62,632 nucleotides of DNA from an uncultured Bacteroidales bacterium (GTDB lineage: Bacteria > Bacteroidota > Bacteroidia > Bacteroidales > Bacteroidaceae), in assembly GCA_902801425.1 (NCBI GenBank), contig CADCIQ010000014.1, positions 1 through 62,632 on the forward strand, written 5' to 3'. The translations under genes and the position numbers were made by a program. The notes below the pieces were generated by a model. That model was not told the DNA's origin. It saw only the letters and a program-made list of their open reading frames with translations, and ran no database searches. Below are positions 1 through 10,500 of the stretch, piece by piece. Position 1 is the stretch's first letter; every line of letters begins with the position of its first letter.

Positions 1-215
1 GCATTAGAAAAAGCGTGATTGTCTGGAGCGTAAGCGACATTTATTCGCAATGGCTCATCAAGCTAAAGCAAGTCTCTAATTCTCATTAATTCAAAAAAAA
101 AATTCTCAAAATCTCTAATTCTTGACAATATTTTTAGCGGACAGTAATATTTTCTTTTAGAGGGTACTCAAATTACATTTTGAATGTTGTGAAGTTGTGA
201 TTTCGCATTTTGACG

Positions 216-259
216 CACCCCTTGGGGGTGAGGAGCATGCTTTTTACTCCGCATGCTCC
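216..259 (-). terminator. Possible terminator hairpins at the HTCS gene end
   Basis: GGAGCATGC (232-240) and GCATGCTCC (251-259) are perfect inverted arms around a 10-nt loop that contains the HTCS stop codon. A second palindrome, CACCCC/GGGGTG, lies at 216-230. No clear U tract follows, so termination is an inference. The rest of 1-243 shows no gene I can support. Confidence 0.35.
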
Positions 260-3200
260 TTCATATACTCTCGTGGAGATAGGCCATACATCTTCTTGAA
301 CATGGTGGAGAAGCTCGTGGTGCTGTTGAATCCGCAGCGGTACATGACCTCCGTGATGTTCTGCCCCTTACGGCTAAGAAGACGGGCAGCCTGTTTCAGA
401 CGCAGGTTGCGGATGAAGTCGTGTGGAGTCTGGTTGGTGAGCTCCTTCATCTTACGATGCAGGTGCACACGACTGATACCCACCTCCGTACATATCATGT
501 CAATGTTCAGATCGCTGTTGCTGAGGTTAGCGTTTACAACGGCAAGAATGCGGTTAAGAAGCTTATCGTCAGCACTTTCAATCTCGATATCGTCAATCTG
601 GTCGCTATGATCCTGCTTGCCGGCAAATTTATTCTCCATAAGTCGGCGTGAAGATATGAGGTTGGCAATACTTCTACGCACGATATCCATATTGAATGGT
701 TTGGTGAAGTAAAGGTCTGCACCAGTCTCAAGGCTCTCCAGACGATCTTCGTCGCGTGTCTTTGCCGTCAGCAATATTACAGGAACGTGGTTAGTGTTCA
801 CGTTCGACTTTATCTTGGCACAGAGCGTGTTACCATCCATCTGAGGCATCATGACATCAGAGATAACGAGTGAAGGAATCTCGCGAAGGATATTAGGCAG
901 AGCCTCCAGTCCGTTGTTGAAACTGATGACGCGGTATGTAGAATCAAGTTCTGCAATGAGATAGTTTCGTATTTCATCGTCATCCTCCACTACAACTACA
1001 GTAGGACGCTTTGAGTTACTGCTTGCTATCTTCACCTGTTTGTTGTCTTCTTCTGTCTCAATGCATTCTGCCTCTGCTGAACTTACAAGCTCCTGTTCAA
1101 GGATGCTTGACATATCTTCCTTCTTCTCCTCTTCGTGAAGTGCAAGCTCATCCTTTGACAGATGTTCGCAACCCAGAGGTATTGTCACAACAAACTCAAC
1201 GCCATCTTCCACGTTACGGGCAATGATAGAGCCGTGGTGTAGCAGAACGAGTGAGCGTGTAAGGTCGAGACCTACGCCAGTACCAGTCTTTGTCTGGTTG
1301 GTGAGTGATGTAGCCTGATAGAAACGCTCGAAAATCCTTGACAGACTCTGTTCTGGGATCTGCTCACCATTATCAAATACAACAATCTTAGCCTCCTTGT
1401 CGTCAGAAGAGATAGTGATTCTTACCGTACCGCCAACAGGAGTATATTTCATTGCGTTTGACATCAGATTGAGGAGAATCTTGTCAAAGTGGCTTCTGTC
1501 AATCCAGACAGGTAATTTGTCAGCTTCGTGAATGAACTCCAGATTGATTTTCTTGCTTGTTGCCTGTGGCTGGAATATCTTCAGAAGGTCATCGGTGAAG
1601 TAGATGAGGTCAGTCTCACGCATCTGCATAATCATCTGTCCCTTGTCAATCTTCCGTAGATCCAGTATCTGGTTGACAAGGTGGAGTATTCGCTCTGCGT
1701 TGCGTTTCATAATCTCATATACAGACTGATGATGAGGATCGTTATCCTCGCGTATGAGCTGAAGCAGAGGCGTGACGATGAGAGTCATAGGAGTACGAAT
1801 CTCATGCGAGATGTTGATGAAGAAACGAAGCTTCTGCTCGTTAAGCTCCTCCTTATGTATATGTTCCTGAATGATAAGGCGTTCGCGGTTGCGCAAGCGC
1901 TGGAGGTGTATATATCCCCAGAGGGCAGCAAGGAAAAGCAGGAAATAGAAAATCCTTGCTACTGGCGTGAAATACCAAGGGTTGTGGATTGTAACCTTGA
2001 AGGTTTTTTCCTGAGAGCGAACACCGTTGTTTATGGCTACTACGCGGAATTCATAGTCGCCAGGTGTCATGCGGCTTAGTGCTATTCTGTTCTCTCCTGC
2101 AGGTAATACAACCTCCTTGTCGCCATTGATGCTGTATGCGAATCTGATATGCTCAATGTCAGAATAGGTCAGGGTGGAGAATGTGAAAGCGAGGGTGTTG
2201 TCCTCGTGAGAGAAATCGAATGTGTTTGAAGCAGACACGGAACCTTCGCATATCACGTAGTTTCCAGACTTCATATATGACATAATGCGCTCATTTCCAC
2301 GGAATAAGCCTGTAAGCGTGACTTGGAGCTTGGCAGGTTCCCGAATTGTCTTAGGAGGGTAGAAATATGATACGCCTAACGTGCCACCGAAGAAAAGAAG
2401 GTCTGTGCTTGGATCGTGGAATGACACACCGCTGCTGTACTCATTGCCCTGAAGACCATCGGAAACGAAGAAATTCTTTGTCTTTCCGTCCCTTGGGTTG
2501 AATCTGCACAGACCGTTTGATGTACTTATCCATAGCATTCCATGATTGTCAGATTCTATGGCTGCAACGTGGCAATCAGGAAGTCCTTCCTTAGTGCCGT
2601 ACTTGCGTAGTGCGCGAGTCTTCAGGTTGAAATTATACATACCTACGGCTGTACCAATCCATATCTCGTCATTAGTTGTCTGATAGATAGCCGTGATGGA
2701 CTCCCTGTCGAGTATCTTGTTGGTGTTGAATGTGTTAGTCCAGCTTCTTGCTGCGATGTCATAGCATGACAGACCGTTTGAGGTTCCAACGTATATCTTC
2801 TTCTTGTCAAGGCTCATCTGCATCTCAAGAATATAGTTATTCGTGAGACAGTCTGTTTTGCCGTGCTGCGACTTATATTCCGTAAGCTTGTCATTCTCAA
2901 TATCATAGCATTTCACGCCATCACCAAGAGTACCAATCCAAAGGCGGCCGAGATAGTCAATGTTAATGTCGAACACGCTCTGGGCATTGCCATAGCTGAA
3001 TGATGCACGATGATATTTGCCTGTGTTAGGGTCAATCCATCCACATCCGTCTGTGTATGAGCCAACCCATAGTCTGCCTGCATTGTCTTCTGCTATAGTG
3101 AGTACTGTTGAAGGAATTTCGTCAGCCTTGCGTTCGCCACCTATTGAAGAAGGTGCATAATGACGGATAAGCTGGTAATTAGAGTCAAGGGCATAGAGTC

Positions 3201-4347
3201 CGTCCTGGTCACAGGCAATCCATAGTGTACCGTTGCTCTGACGATATACGGCCATGATACATTGTTCGCCTATCTGATTCTCGGAAGGTTGATTGACACC
3301 GAGACAGTGGAAAGGGGAGGCTGTAGGTGACTGCATGAATACGCCTTTCTGGAACATACCCAGCCATAGGTTGTCGTTACGGTCGGTAAGGATAGAGCAA
3401 ATCTTAGTCCTTGATACATCGAGCTGTGTGCTTGCTATACGCCCTGCACGAACCTCACCTGTACGAGGGTTCAGCACTTTTACGCCGTTACCGTTTGTTC
3501 CTATGTATATGTTTCCGTCAGCACGCTCCTTGAGTGCTGATACCGTAATGTTTGCCGTGGAAGGAATGAGCTTAGGTTCTTTTCTGCTTGAGTTCATCAC
3601 ATAGATACCGCCTTTCAGGTATCCTATGTAGAGATTGTCGCTCTTGTCAATGCACATTGACGAGTATCGCGAATTCTCACCGGCAGGATATTTCCCCACA
3701 AGTGTGTATTTCTTGTTGTTGCCCTTGCCAGTCTGCTTGTATGAGAGGAAACCGTATTTATCAGCCGAAGCCCACAATATGCCTTTGTGATCAAACAAAA
3801 TCTCATTGACGTACTGTGCTTCGCCAGAACCAGAAACGATAACCCTTGCCTCGTCAACCGATACAAGTTCCCAGATACCCCGTCCAGAGGTGCTGAATAC
3901 TATATTTCCGTCAGGTGCAAAGCATAAACATTTGATGTATGATGTTAGTTCCTTGCCTGTGGCTTGATCGACTACGGCTCGGAATTTCCCGCCGATCTTG
4001 ACATAAAGACCAGAGGTCGTACCTACATATATCAGATTGTTCTTGTCCTGTATTACACAGATGATGTTGTCAATGGGAAGACCTTCATTGGTTGTGTATG
4101 TGTAGAAAGAATATCCGTCGTATCTGTTAAGACCGTTTTGTGTTGAAACCCAGATAAAACCTTGTCTGTCCTGATAGACATGATTAACATAACTACTACT
4201 CAGGTTCCTGGTGTAGTTGAACAAAGTACCGACCTGTGCCACGGAACTGGCAGGTTGCAAAATTGTCAGAAATATAGCCAGTACGAATATTTGTATATGA
4301 CACCATATACGTCTTGGATTAGTGGAAAGTGTATTAATATCTATCAT
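244..4347 (-). CDS. Hybrid two-component system sensor/regulator (HTCS)
   Basis: This one-protein two-component regulator has a periplasmic sensor and a cytoplasmic output, and would activate the divergent PUL. In order it shows an N-terminal hydrophobic anchor, about 14 beta-propeller (Reg_prop-type) repeats with motifs such as GLPIDNI, GLNRYDGYSF and LWIGT, a Y_Y_Y-like domain (about 690-780), a membrane helix (about 790-812), a histidine kinase with SHEIRTP (His848) and an ATPase domain with DNGEQIP, a receiver with phospho-acceptor Asp1164 in SDVMMPQMDG, and a C-terminal AraC helix-turn-helix (about 1260-1367). The 1367-aa length is normal for HTCS. It is divergent from the fasciclin/SusC operon at 4781. 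The likely ligand is an oligosaccharide released from the target polymer. Family is clear; ligand is inferred from the lyases downstream. Confidence 0.96.
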   Translation of the reverse strand: MIDINTLSTNPRRIWCHIQIFVLAIFLTILQPASSVAQVGTLFNYTRNLSSSYVNHVYQDRQGFIWVSTQNGLNRYDGYSFYTYTTNEGLPIDNIICVIQDKNNLIYVGTTSGLYVKIGGKFRAVVDQATGKELTSYIKCLCFAPDGNIVFSTSGRGIWELVSVDEARVIVSGSGEAQYVNEILFDHKGILWASADKYGFLSYKQTGKGNNKKYTLVGKYPAGENSRYSSMCIDKSDNLYIGYLKGGIYVMNSSRKEPKLIPSTANITVSALKERADGNIYIGTNGNGVKVLNPRTGEVRAGRIASTQLDVSRTKICSILTDRNDNLWLGMFQKGVFMQSPTASPFHCLGVNQPSENQIGEQCIMAVYRQSNGTLWIACDQDGLYALDSNYQLIRHYAPSSIGGERKADEIPSTVLTIAEDNAGRLWVGSYTDGCGWIDPNTGKYHRASFSYGNAQSVFDINIDYLGRLWIGTLGDGVKCYDIENDKLTEYKSQHGKTDCLTNNYILEMQMSLDKKKIYVGTSNGLSCYDIAARSWTNTFNTNKILDRESITAIYQTTNDEIWIGTAVGMYNFNLKTRALRKYGTKEGLPDCHVAAIESDNHGMLWISTSNGLCRFNPRDGKTKNFFVSDGLQGNEYSSGVSFHDPSTDLLFFGGTLGVSYFYPPKTIREPAKLQVTLTGLFRGNERIMSYMKSGNYVICEGSVSASNTFDFSHEDNTLAFTFSTLTYSDIEHIRFAYSINGDKEVVLPAGENRIALSRMTPGDYEFRVVAINNGVRSQEKTFKVTIHNPWYFTPVARIFYFLLFLAALWGYIHLQRLRNRERLIIQEHIHKEELNEQKLRFFINISHEIRTPMTLIVTPLLQLIREDNDPHHQSVYEIMKRNAERILHLVNQILDLRKIDKGQMIMQMRETDLIYFTDDLLKIFQPQATSKKINLEFIHEADKLPVWIDRSHFDKILLNLMSNAMKYTPVGGTVRITISSDDKEAKIVVFDNGEQIPEQSLSRIFERFYQATSLTNQTKTGTGVGLDLTRSLVLLHHGSIIARNVEDGVEFVVTIPLGCEHLSKDELALHEEEKKEDMSSILEQELVSSAEAECIETEEDNKQVKIASSNSKRPTVVVVEDDDEIRNYLIAELDSTYRVISFNNGLEALPNILREIPSLVISDVMMPQMDGNTLCAKIKSNVNTNHVPVILLTAKTRDEDRLESLETGADLYFTKPFNMDIVRRSIANLISSRRLMENKFAGKQDHSDQIDDIEIESADDKLLNRILAVVNANLSNSDLNIDMICTEVGISRVHLHRKMKELTNQTPHDFIRNLRLKQAARLLSRKGQNITEVMYRCGFNSTTSFSTMFKKMYGLSPREYMKEHAE

Positions 4348-4453
4348 AATGTTTAGCAGTTAGTCCCTTTTGGGGGAGAGTCCATTTCAAAGGGTAAGGG
4401 TCAATAGTCTTAATCCTAAGCCTTTGGCCTTTTGTCTTTATTTTTATTGATTG

Positions 4454-4461
4454 CAAAGTTA
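4454..4461 (-). promoter_or_regulatory. -7 element, HTCS promoter
   Basis: On the minus strand this reads TAACTTTG followed by C, matching the Bacteroidetes TAnnTTTG box. It gives a leader of about 100 nt before the HTCS start at 4347. No good -33 TTTG is visible, so confidence is modest. Confidence 0.4.
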
Positions 4462-4670
4462 ATGTTTTTTTCTATAAATGTTACATAAGTGTTTAGTTTT
4501 TTTTCATTTGGAACACAAAAACACGGAAAAATACCATATAAAAGCCGTAAATGTTATAAAAAACAAGGTTTTTGGTATAAATTATAAGGAAATTTCAAAA
4601 TATGTTACAGACGCAAAACTACACGAAATAAATCATGCATTACATGTAAATAATTAATATTAACTTTGCA

Positions 4671-4678
4671 CTCGCAAA
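4671..4678 (+). promoter_or_regulatory. -7 element for the first PUL operon
   Basis: TAACTTTG followed by CA matches TAnnTTTG and sits about 100 nt upstream of the fasciclin gene at 4781. The -33 box is weak, as expected for an activator-dependent promoter served by the adjacent HTCS. The 433-nt gap 4348-4780 otherwise holds a small GC-rich repeat near 4361-4400 and AT-rich DNA. Confidence 0.5.
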
Positions 4679-4780
4679 ATAAAGTAGGTGTAAAAGCATT
4701 GTGTCTAACCTGTATCCTTTGCATTATCTCTTTATTCTACGAATTTAGGAATTAACAAAACTAATAATAAAACCAACTAA

Positions 4781-7366
4781 ATGACAACAAGTAAAAATTT
4801 ACTGAAGATGGGGTGGCGAAACGCGTCTTTCGCCGTCGCATTGTCCGCATGCCTGATTAATTTCACGTCGTGCGACAAGTATGATTTGGACAAGACCGAT
4901 CCGGAAGGGTGGGGTGCCAGCATCTACAGCTATCTTGCTGAGGATGGCCATTACACCAACACCATTAGATTGATTGATGATCTTGGCCAGAAAGATGTGT
5001 TGGCTAAAACCGGTTCAAAGACTTTGTTTGTTGCAGACGACGATGCCTATGCTCGTTTCTTCAGCAACAACAAATGGGGGGTTAGCCGATACGAACAGTT
5101 GAGCACAAGCCAGAAGAAACTTCTTCTCTATGGCGCAATGATCAACAACAGCTATCAGCTCAACTCTCTTTCAAGTGTGGGTGGCGACAATTCAATCATT
5201 GAAGGTGCGTGTATGCGTCGTTCCACCGCTGCCACGATCTACGACTCTGTGGCAGTAGTCAACGTCCAGGACCTTCCAAACATGCGTCCGGAAGACAGAA
5301 AGAACAATTCACTTTGGACAAGATTCGCTGACCGCCAAAATGTAGTCCTGTTGAACAGCTCGACCAGTGCTCCAATGGTGCATTTCGTTGAGGACTTCAT
5401 CAACAACAACCATTTCGAGAACTCTGACATCGACTTCCTCTTCAATGGAAAGATTCACCGTCAGCCAGGTGACGCCATTGTCAATGGCGTGAATGTCGGG
5501 CAGAAAAACATCAAGTGTAGTAACGGATTCATCCAGAAGCTTGATGAAGTAATGCTTCCACTTGAGAATATGGCAGAGCTTATAGCACACAACCCACAGA
5601 CAAGTGAGTTCAGCAAGCTCCTTGAGCGATTCGCTGTTCCTTTCTATGCAGGAAAGGAAATAACCGACCGCTATAACCTCTACTATAATACTAATGTTGA
5701 CTCAGTATTCGTGAAGAGCTATTTCTCTGGTCAGGAGAATCACATCATGAATACCGACGACAACAACAAGGTTCATCAGGATCTTCTCGATTTCGATCCA
5801 GGCTGGAACAGATATTATCTTGACGATGCTTATGCTACCGGCTCAAACGACGAGCTTGCAGTAAACCGCGATATGGCGTTCATCCTCGCTCCTACCAATG
5901 AGGCACTTGCCGAATATTGGAAGAACGGTGCCGGACGAATCCTCATTGACCAGTACGGCACAGTAGAGAACATCCCTAACGATGTCATCAAGGAGCTTAT
6001 CAACAACAACTTCAAGGCTTCTTTCCGTGCCAAGGGCGTACAGAGCAAGTTCCCTACTATCCTCAACGATGCCAACGACCCTATGGATGTAGATCCATCA
6101 AAGGTTGTTGAGACAATGGTCGGATGTAACGGTGTAGTATATGTAACAAACTCTATCTACTCACCAACGGCATTCGTCAGCGTTAAGTACCCAACCGTGG
6201 TCAACAAGACGATGAAGCTCATCAACTGGGCTATTGATCAGAACCAATACACCGTATATCTCAACTCCCTCAATGCCTACTACAGCTTCTTCATCCCAAC
6301 CAACAAGGCAATGCTTGAGTATATCAACCCAGCATCCTATGGCAAGAAGCAGACAGAGCTTTACCGTTTCCACTACGACGAGACAATGAGCAACCCTGTA
6401 TGGGCAAGCGTATTTGCCTATGACCTTGAAACTGGAACTATAGGTGACAGTCTGACAGAGGTTCGCAATAATACTCCGTTGATGAAGGAACTGCTGAAAG
6501 ACGTTCTCGACAACTGCATTGTTGTCAATAAGAATGTGGAAGACGGTCATGAGTATTATCTCACCAAGGCAGGCACGGCTCTCCGCATCAGGAATGCCAA
6601 GGCTGGTGTTAACGGCATGACCGTAGAGGGCAGCTTCCAGGTAAACAACTCAAAGAAGCCTCTCTATGTAACCGACATCTACGACCAGTCTCCTAACAAG
6701 GAGCAGAACAAGGCAGGTAACGGTAAGTGCTACATCCTTGACACTACACCTATCATGACCACCACAAAGAGCGTGATAGACATTATGGGTGAACATCCGG
6801 AAATGAGCGCAATGCGCGACCTTATAATAAGTAGTGGTCTCCTTGAGGAAGAACGTAACAAGCAATGCTCACCAAGAGAGAACATCAGCGTGTTCAACGC
6901 ATACCACTACACAGTATATGTACCTACTAACGAGGCAATAGCACAGTTGCAGAATAGTGGCAAGCTCCCAACCTTCGACGATGTAGAGGCAGAGCGTGAC
7001 AAGGGCAACACCGAAAAGGCAGACCAGATGCAGCAGCAGATTATCGACTTCGTGAGATACCACATACAGGATAACGCTATGTATATAGGTGCTAATCCTA
7101 TCGACCGTGAGAAGTACGAGACTGCCTGCATCGGTAGCAACGGCAAGTTCGAGCGTATCTACGTAACACTCGATGAGGACAACATCACAATACAGACATC
7201 TGCAGATGATAAGGATCCTGCGCATGTTATAAAGAAGGATGGACTGTATAATCTCCAGGCACGTGAGTACTTCCTCAATGCTGCTACAAACGAGAATGCC
7301 ACGAGGGCTACCACCACTTCTTCTGCCGTCATTCACATGATTGACAAGCCGCTGATTAAGAAATAA
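4781..7366 (+). CDS. Multi-domain fasciclin (FAS1) outer-surface lipoprotein
   Basis: The lipobox FTSC puts the acylated Cys at residue 31, followed by D-K-Y-D, which suits export to the cell surface in Bacteroidetes. The body carries repeated FAS1-like cores. The first is about 45-130 (KTLFVADDDAYARFF), others begin near 365 (AFILAPTNEALAEYW), near 490 (YSFFIPTNKAMLEYI) and near 700 (YTVYVPTNEAIAQL). FAS1 domains bind proteins or glycans; in PULs such lipoproteins accompany SusCD and probably act as surface binding or scaffold proteins. It is the first gene after the HTCS-facing promoter. Met10 is a possible alternative start. The exact ligand is unknown. Confidence 0.82.
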   Translation: MTTSKNLLKMGWRNASFAVALSACLINFTSCDKYDLDKTDPEGWGASIYSYLAEDGHYTNTIRLIDDLGQKDVLAKTGSKTLFVADDDAYARFFSNNKWGVSRYEQLSTSQKKLLLYGAMINNSYQLNSLSSVGGDNSIIEGACMRRSTAATIYDSVAVVNVQDLPNMRPEDRKNNSLWTRFADRQNVVLLNSSTSAPMVHFVEDFINNNHFENSDIDFLFNGKIHRQPGDAIVNGVNVGQKNIKCSNGFIQKLDEVMLPLENMAELIAHNPQTSEFSKLLERFAVPFYAGKEITDRYNLYYNTNVDSVFVKSYFSGQENHIMNTDDNNKVHQDLLDFDPGWNRYYLDDAYATGSNDELAVNRDMAFILAPTNEALAEYWKNGAGRILIDQYGTVENIPNDVIKELINNNFKASFRAKGVQSKFPTILNDANDPMDVDPSKVVETMVGCNGVVYVTNSIYSPTAFVSVKYPTVVNKTMKLINWAIDQNQYTVYLNSLNAYYSFFIPTNKAMLEYINPASYGKKQTELYRFHYDETMSNPVWASVFAYDLETGTIGDSLTEVRNNTPLMKELLKDVLDNCIVVNKNVEDGHEYYLTKAGTALRIRNAKAGVNGMTVEGSFQVNNSKKPLYVTDIYDQSPNKEQNKAGNGKCYILDTTPIMTTTKSVIDIMGEHPEMSAMRDLIISSGLLEEERNKQCSPRENISVFNAYHYTVYVPTNEAIAQLQNSGKLPTFDDVEAERDKGNTEKADQMQQQIIDFVRYHIQDNAMYIGANPIDREKYETACIGSNGKFERIYVTLDEDNITIQTSADDKDPAHVIKKDGLYNLQAREYFLNAATNENATRATTTSSAVIHMIDKPLIKK

Positions 7367-7372
7367 AGATAA

Positions 7373-7548
7373 GGCCTTTCCACCCGCCCTTATTAACATC
7401 AGACTTCCCCCACAGGGAGGGAGCTGGAGGGCCGACGGAATCGCAACAAACAATTAATAATGAATAATAATGAATAAACTATATAAAAAACTAACAGCCC
7501 TTTCGCACTCCGGCTCACTCCCTACGGGGGAGGGCGGGGGGAGAGTCC
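7373..7548. repeat. Composite GC-rich inverted repeat straddling the SusC1 start
   Basis: The left arm (about 7373-7436) is noncoding and carries a short inserted AACATC hairpin half. The right arm (7509-7548) is inside the SusC1 coding sequence and matches the 40-bp arm at 19986-20025 at 38 of 40 positions. The spacer is AT-rich with repeated AATAATGAAT and contains the SusC1 start codon (7470), so the start would lie in the loop of a large hairpin. Confidence 0.85.
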
Positions 7549-10500
7549 GCTGTTTAGGTGTCTTATTTTCTCTCCTCCTCTTCTCTGGCTCCGCCTTTGC
7601 GCAAGAAGCAGGTCAGATTATCTCTGGTACCGTTACAGATGCCATGGGACCTGTTATGATGGCTAACGTAGTCGAGATTGACGCCAGCAATCGTATCGTT
7701 AGTTCTACCAAGACAGATATCAACGGTAACTTCTCTTTCAAGATCAAGGATCCAAAACATAAGCTGAGATTCAGTTTCGTGGGTCTCAAGACCAAGACAA
7801 TTCCTATCAAGGGTGAGGTCTATGAGGTGAAACTTGAAGACGCTACTACACTTAGCGAGGTAACAGTCACCTCAAAGCGCCGTTCTGGTGGTTCAGGTCT
7901 CTCAATCCCTAAGGATGAGATGTCAACAGCCAACCAGTCTATCGACATGAAGGAATTCGAGGGTCTGTCAATGACAACTGTCGATGAGGCTCTTCAGGGT
8001 CGTATCGCTGGTCTTGACATCGTGGCAAACTCTGGTAACCTCGGTTCCGGCACATCTATGCGCCTCCGTGGTGTCAGCTCAATCAATGGTGATGCCAACC
8101 CTCTTATCGTTGTAAACGGCAACGTATGGGAAACCGACCGCGACAGCGACATCGACCTTACCTCTGCCAACGATGAGAAGTTCGCCGAACTGCTCAACGT
8201 AAACCCAGAGGATATCGAGAGCATCAGCGTATTGAAGGATGCTACCGCTACTGCCATCTGGGGTTCACAGGGTGCTAACGGTGTTATCGAGATCAAGACA
8301 AAGCGTGGTGTGCGTGGTAAGACACGCGTGGCATACAGCTATCGTATCACAGCCACAAAGCAGCCTAAGGGCTACAGACTCCTCAATGGTGACGAATACA
8401 CCATGCTCCTGAAGGAGTCTTACTTCAACCCACGCCTGAGCAGCACAGCCAGCGACATCGTGGAAATCAACTACGATCCAACCAACCCTAACGGATGGAA
8501 CAACTTCAACAAGAACACCGACTGGATTGACGAGGTCACAAAGGTAGGTCTTCGCCAGAACCACTATGTATCACTTACCGGTGGTGGTGAGAAGGCAAAC
8601 TTCCGTATCGCTGCTGGTTACGACAACGAGACTGGTTCTGTCATCAAGCAGCGTCTCGATCGTCTCAGTTCACGTGTAGCACTCGACTACTTCATTTCCG
8701 ACCGTATCAAGATCGTATCTGACATCGCGTTCACATATACCGACAACCAGAAGAACTACGACAACCTTCTTGGTATTGCATACAAGTATATGCCAAACGT
8801 ATCGGTATATGAGATGGATATCAACAACAATCCTACAGGAGACTACTTCCTCCTGCCAACAACCATATCCAACGCTCTCAGTGACCAGCTACCAGACTTC
8901 GGCAAAGGAGTTGTAACAAGTCGTCTCAACCCTGTTGCCCTTGCAAACCTTGCAACCAACAATGAGAATACGTACAAGATAACACCTGAGTTCCAGCTTC
9001 ACTATGACTTGCTCGGTACTGACAACGACAAGACCCGACTGAAGTATGAGGGTAAGATCGTGTTCGACATCTTCAATCAGTATCAGGAATCATTCCTGCC
9101 TGCTGAACTCGTAGTAGGTTCATGGTCAAGCAAGTACAAGAACCGTGGCACATCATACAGCTACAAGAGTCTCGGTATCGCCACAACGCATACCCTTACC
9201 TTCACACCTCATTTTGAGAACGAGGATCATTCTATGATGATGATGCTTCGCGGACAGCTCAACGACGGTAGCAGTAAGTCACAGAAGACAACCGCCTATG
9301 GCTTCCCATCAGGCTCTATCCAGAATCCTGGAGCAGAAGGTAGGGTAGATGGCGATTTCACAAGTAATGCCGGACAGTGGAGAAGTATCTATTTCACTTA
9401 CTCTCTGCACTATGCATACAAGAGCCGCTATATGTTCGACTTCTCCGTGCGTCGTGACGGTTCTACCAAGTTCGGACCAGACAAGCGCTGGGGTACTTTC
9501 CCTGCTGTGTCTCTTCGTTGGAACATCAGCAAGGAGCCTTGGGTTGCCAAGAACCTCCCTTGGCTCTCTATGCTCTCCTTCCGTCCAGGATGGGGTATCG
9601 TTGGTAAGCAGCCAAATGCCGAGTACCTGTTCTACAGCCGATACAAGAACGGCACAGGCTACATGCAGCAGGCTTCAACCTATCCAGACAATATCCAGTT
9701 GAAGAATCTCAAGTGGGAGCAGAAGATGACCTATAACGTAGGCGTTGACTTCGGATTCTTCGACGATAAGCTCAATGGTAATGTTGAGGTGTATAAGCAG
9801 TACACCTCCGACCTCCTCATGGGAAATCGAGGCATCCCAACATCATCAGGTTACGGCTCACTTGCTTACGACAACGTAGGTAAGATGGAGAACACGGGAT
9901 GGGAGTTCAATATCAACACCAACGACCTTCTGAAGTTCGGAGAGTTCGGTGTGGACTTCAATGTTACGTTCGCTAACAACAAGAACGTCATCACCGAGAT
10001 GGACGAGACCTGTCTTGCCACCCTCAACAAGGAATTTGACCGCAACAACGGCAGCTACCTCTCCCGTGTTGAGCTTAACAAGTCATTCGGTTCAATCTAT
10101 GGCTTCCGCTATAAAGGCGTATATCAGTATAGCGAGTATAGCCCAGAAGAAATAAAGGGTGTGAGCGGTCCTAATGCTCCGGTAGTACGCGATGCCAATG
10201 GCAATGTGATACTCGACAACCACGGACGCACCACACCAATGACCTACTGCTACAGCGGTACGTCTGCACGCTATGAGTTCAAGGGTGGTGATGCCATATA
10301 TGAGGACATCAACCACGACGGTACGATCAACGAGCTTGATATCGTATATCTCGGCTCTTCACTTCCTAAGTTCACCGGTGGTTTCGGTGTCAAGTTCAAG
10401 TGGGGACGCTGGTCTTGGAACAATCAGTTCAACTTCCGCTATGGCAACAAGATTGTGAATCGCAACCGCATGAACCTTGAGTCAATGTACGGAAACGGAA

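Noticed and set aside
1-89. Open frame at the window edge that could be a gene end
   Set aside because: Fewer than 30 codons are visible and no motif is recognisable, so neither strand nor product can be supported.
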